Source of the DNA: Apricaphanius iberus
Lineage: Eukaryota; Chordata; Actinopteri; Cyprinodontiformes; Aphaniidae
DNA length: 64,000 nt
Assembly (NCBI GenBank): GCA_028564705.1
Contig: JAPXFQ010002395.1
Location: 62,001 to 126,000, forward strand
Reading direction: 5' to 3'
Of the stretch, positions 54,201 through 57,200 are shown one piece after another (position 1 is the stretch's first letter; every line of letters starts with the position of its first letter). Under the pieces are notes generated by a model. The model had not been told where the DNA came from. It was given only the letters and a program-made list of their open reading frames with translations, and ran no database searches. Position numbers and translations under genes: made by a program.

Positions 54201-57200
54201 TTTGTGATCCTGGATATGAGGGCTCCGCTTGTCAGTGCGAAGTTTCAGAGGAGGGCTGTCAAACAGTAAACAACACTGTTTGCTATGGCAGAGGGACCTG
54301 CAAATGTAACCTCTGTGAATGCAACGAGGGATATCAGCGTCCAGACTGCCAGAAATGCCTTGGCTGCCCTGACCCATGCCAGACTAAACTGTAAGAAGAT
54401 TGAAGTTCTGCTACTTTCAGAATGTTACTGATGCCTATATAAAGTCTTTGCCTAACTTTTTTTATACAGTGTATTTTAACCTGTTCTTCTGACTTTTTTT
54501 CCTCAGAAATTGCATTGAGTGCCTTGGCTTCCAGTCAGGTCCTTGGAAAGACAATTGTACAATTGTTTGTAATGGAACCATTACCAATGGGACAGTTGAG
54601 AAATACATTAGGGTTGACCGTTCACAGAGCAAAGAATGCCGGCAGAAAGACAGTGATGGATGCTGGATTAGATTCAGGCTTGAACAGTTAACTGGACCAG
54701 ATAACTACTTTGCTGAAATACTGAAAGAGAAAGGTATGTTACTAATAGTCAGTTTTTTACCAGTTTGACTAATTAACTGAAATTGTTTACTGACTATGCT
54801 GACCCGGAATTTGACTCTGGCTGTATGATAAGGTTGACTATACTTTTGTTCGTAAGGTGATTTGTGAGGATATTTCTGACATTGTGCCAGATAAACTGAA
54901 ATTACTGAAAGTTATACAACAGTTACTTCCGACTAAGTAGGCTAATTTGATTGGACAAGAGACTTTCCAAGAGTGCTTATATTGGAGTAGGGCAGCACTA
55001 GAACTTTTTACAAATAGTATAACTCCACCATACGAAGATTCTAATGTTGATATTTGAAAGGTTTGTGTGTAGGAAATGTTTGTGTTGCCTGGCAACAGCC
55101 TTTTCTCCCTTCCAGTTGGAACTATTTGTGTTCGCGGAGCTAAATTAATGATTAAACAAACAATCAAATCATAATATGTTATTGCTATTTTTAAGTAATA
55201 AAATGTGTTTGTAGAACTGCTGTATAAAAGCAATATCACTTGGCCTGCTGGCTCGTGCCTATGAGTGAATCACACCAGTGCTGATATTCGGCACAACACC
55301 ACTCCCTCTCGTGTGATTTTGCTTAGTTAAAGAATCACACATCAGTTCAAGTAAATTCCAGATAGCTCTTTTTATCCAAAAAGGGATAGAAAGAGATTAA
55401 AAAAAGGGTTCTGGACCTTTTCAGAGCTTTAAACTGAAAAAAAGGGCATTATTCCTATACCTGGTGTAGTGGGAATTTAGACTCTTAATAAAATGAGAGA
55501 GATTCCTTTAAACGTTTTGGAGGTTTTAATATGATTTGAATTGATCATACAAGAGGACAGTATCACATCACAGTAAATTTAAAATATCAAAGACTTAGTG
55601 GCACCTTTCTCTTTGGTTAGGAAGCTTTGAACTTTGTAAATCTTTAAGGATGCCCGGTCGAAGAACCATCTCCATGGTAACACAGGATATGGACTATCAT
55701 TGTCAAAACTCTCTGACCATGACTTGGGTAAAGGTGTCACTCAATAAGACTAAACATTCAAACTAACACTACAACATTAAGTAAAAATGTGTCACAGTTG
55801 ACTCCGGGTTTCGGAGTGAGGGGCCTAGGCTATGCACTTCTGTGTTCAATGAGTCTCTAACGATGTTTCGAATGTTCAACTATAATATATAATATTTTTT
55901 CCCCTAAATAAAAGCATACTAGCACTAATGCTACATAAACAAACTGGGGTATTAGCTGTGAAGCTAATTCTGAATGTTAGCTATGCAGCTAATTGAAAAG
56001 CGAACAACTCAAACAATGCCAAGTAACAGCTGAAGGACATTGAGGAAATATGCTTACTTGTACAGGGATATTTGCTGGTTCACAGAGAGTTGGTATTAAT
56101 CCTGGCAGAAGTTTAAGACGATCTGAAAATCCACTGCTGTATTGTCCCAAGTTGGAAAAACAGTCGTCCTAGAAATGTTTGCCACAAACTACCACATGCT
56201 TCGGCAGTCAGTCGGGCACATACCCTGCATAAATAAAATCTATCCACAAGCTTTTCAGCAGATGTGGCGAGGACAAAAAGATTTATGTTCTCTTTTGTAC
56301 ACCCAGGTACAGTGCAGTTTGGATGAGGTCTGAACTCCATGCTGTTGGTTTTTTTTGTTTGCCTGTTACCGTAGCTCTCCGCGCCGCGTAGGGAGGAACT
56401 TGGACGTTGTAGTTCGGGGAAGGGGGTAATTGGCTGAAACTCAACACGTAATATGCCGAAACATGTCGTCATATGCCGATCTGCCAAACAGCCTGTTTCT
56501 GAGTGCTAATTTCACTCTGTAGGCAGACGTACCCCAGAACAAAGGAAAGACTAATCAATAATTTTAACCTCTTCGGGTTGGCAGGCTGGGGTAACGAAAA
56601 GATATGATCAAAAAATGCACATTTCATGCCAGGTCCACTTTAAGTTAAAAAACTCAAAAAATATTTGTCGTTCAGCATCCAAAACTTTCAACAAAATGTA
56701 TTTTCCGAAGCATACACTGGGGCGAAGAGGATAAATTCTTCCATGCAGATGTGAGAAGATCTAATTTCTCAGATGCTTGGGTGTCTCTGGTACATCCAGT
56801 GTCCCATCATTGTTCCCAGCTCATTGTTCTCTGCCAATCGATCCTGTAGTCCTCAAGGCTTGTCTACATCAAGGCAGCAAAAGTTCTAGGTATTTTTTTC
56901 TTACATAAATGCATTATAACCAATACACAATTTCTGAAAATTACTAGTATCAATAATTTTTCAAGGGATTTTTTTTAAAACCAGTATTGTTTTTCTAACA
57001 GTAATTATGGAAAGTATTCAGACCTCATAAAAATGTTTACTCTTTTCCTAGGAGCCATTTGCTAAAATAAAAAACTGTTCTGGACCTTTTCAGAGCTTTA
57101 AACTGAAAAAAAGGGCATTATTCCTATACCTGGTGTAGTGGGAATTTAGACTCTTAATAAAATGAGAGAGATTCCTTTAAACGTTTTGGAGGTTTTAATA

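Noticed and set aside
54838..55239. 133-codon reverse-strand open frame in intron 13
   Set aside because: Low-complexity AT-rich translation with no family resemblance and no supporting signals.
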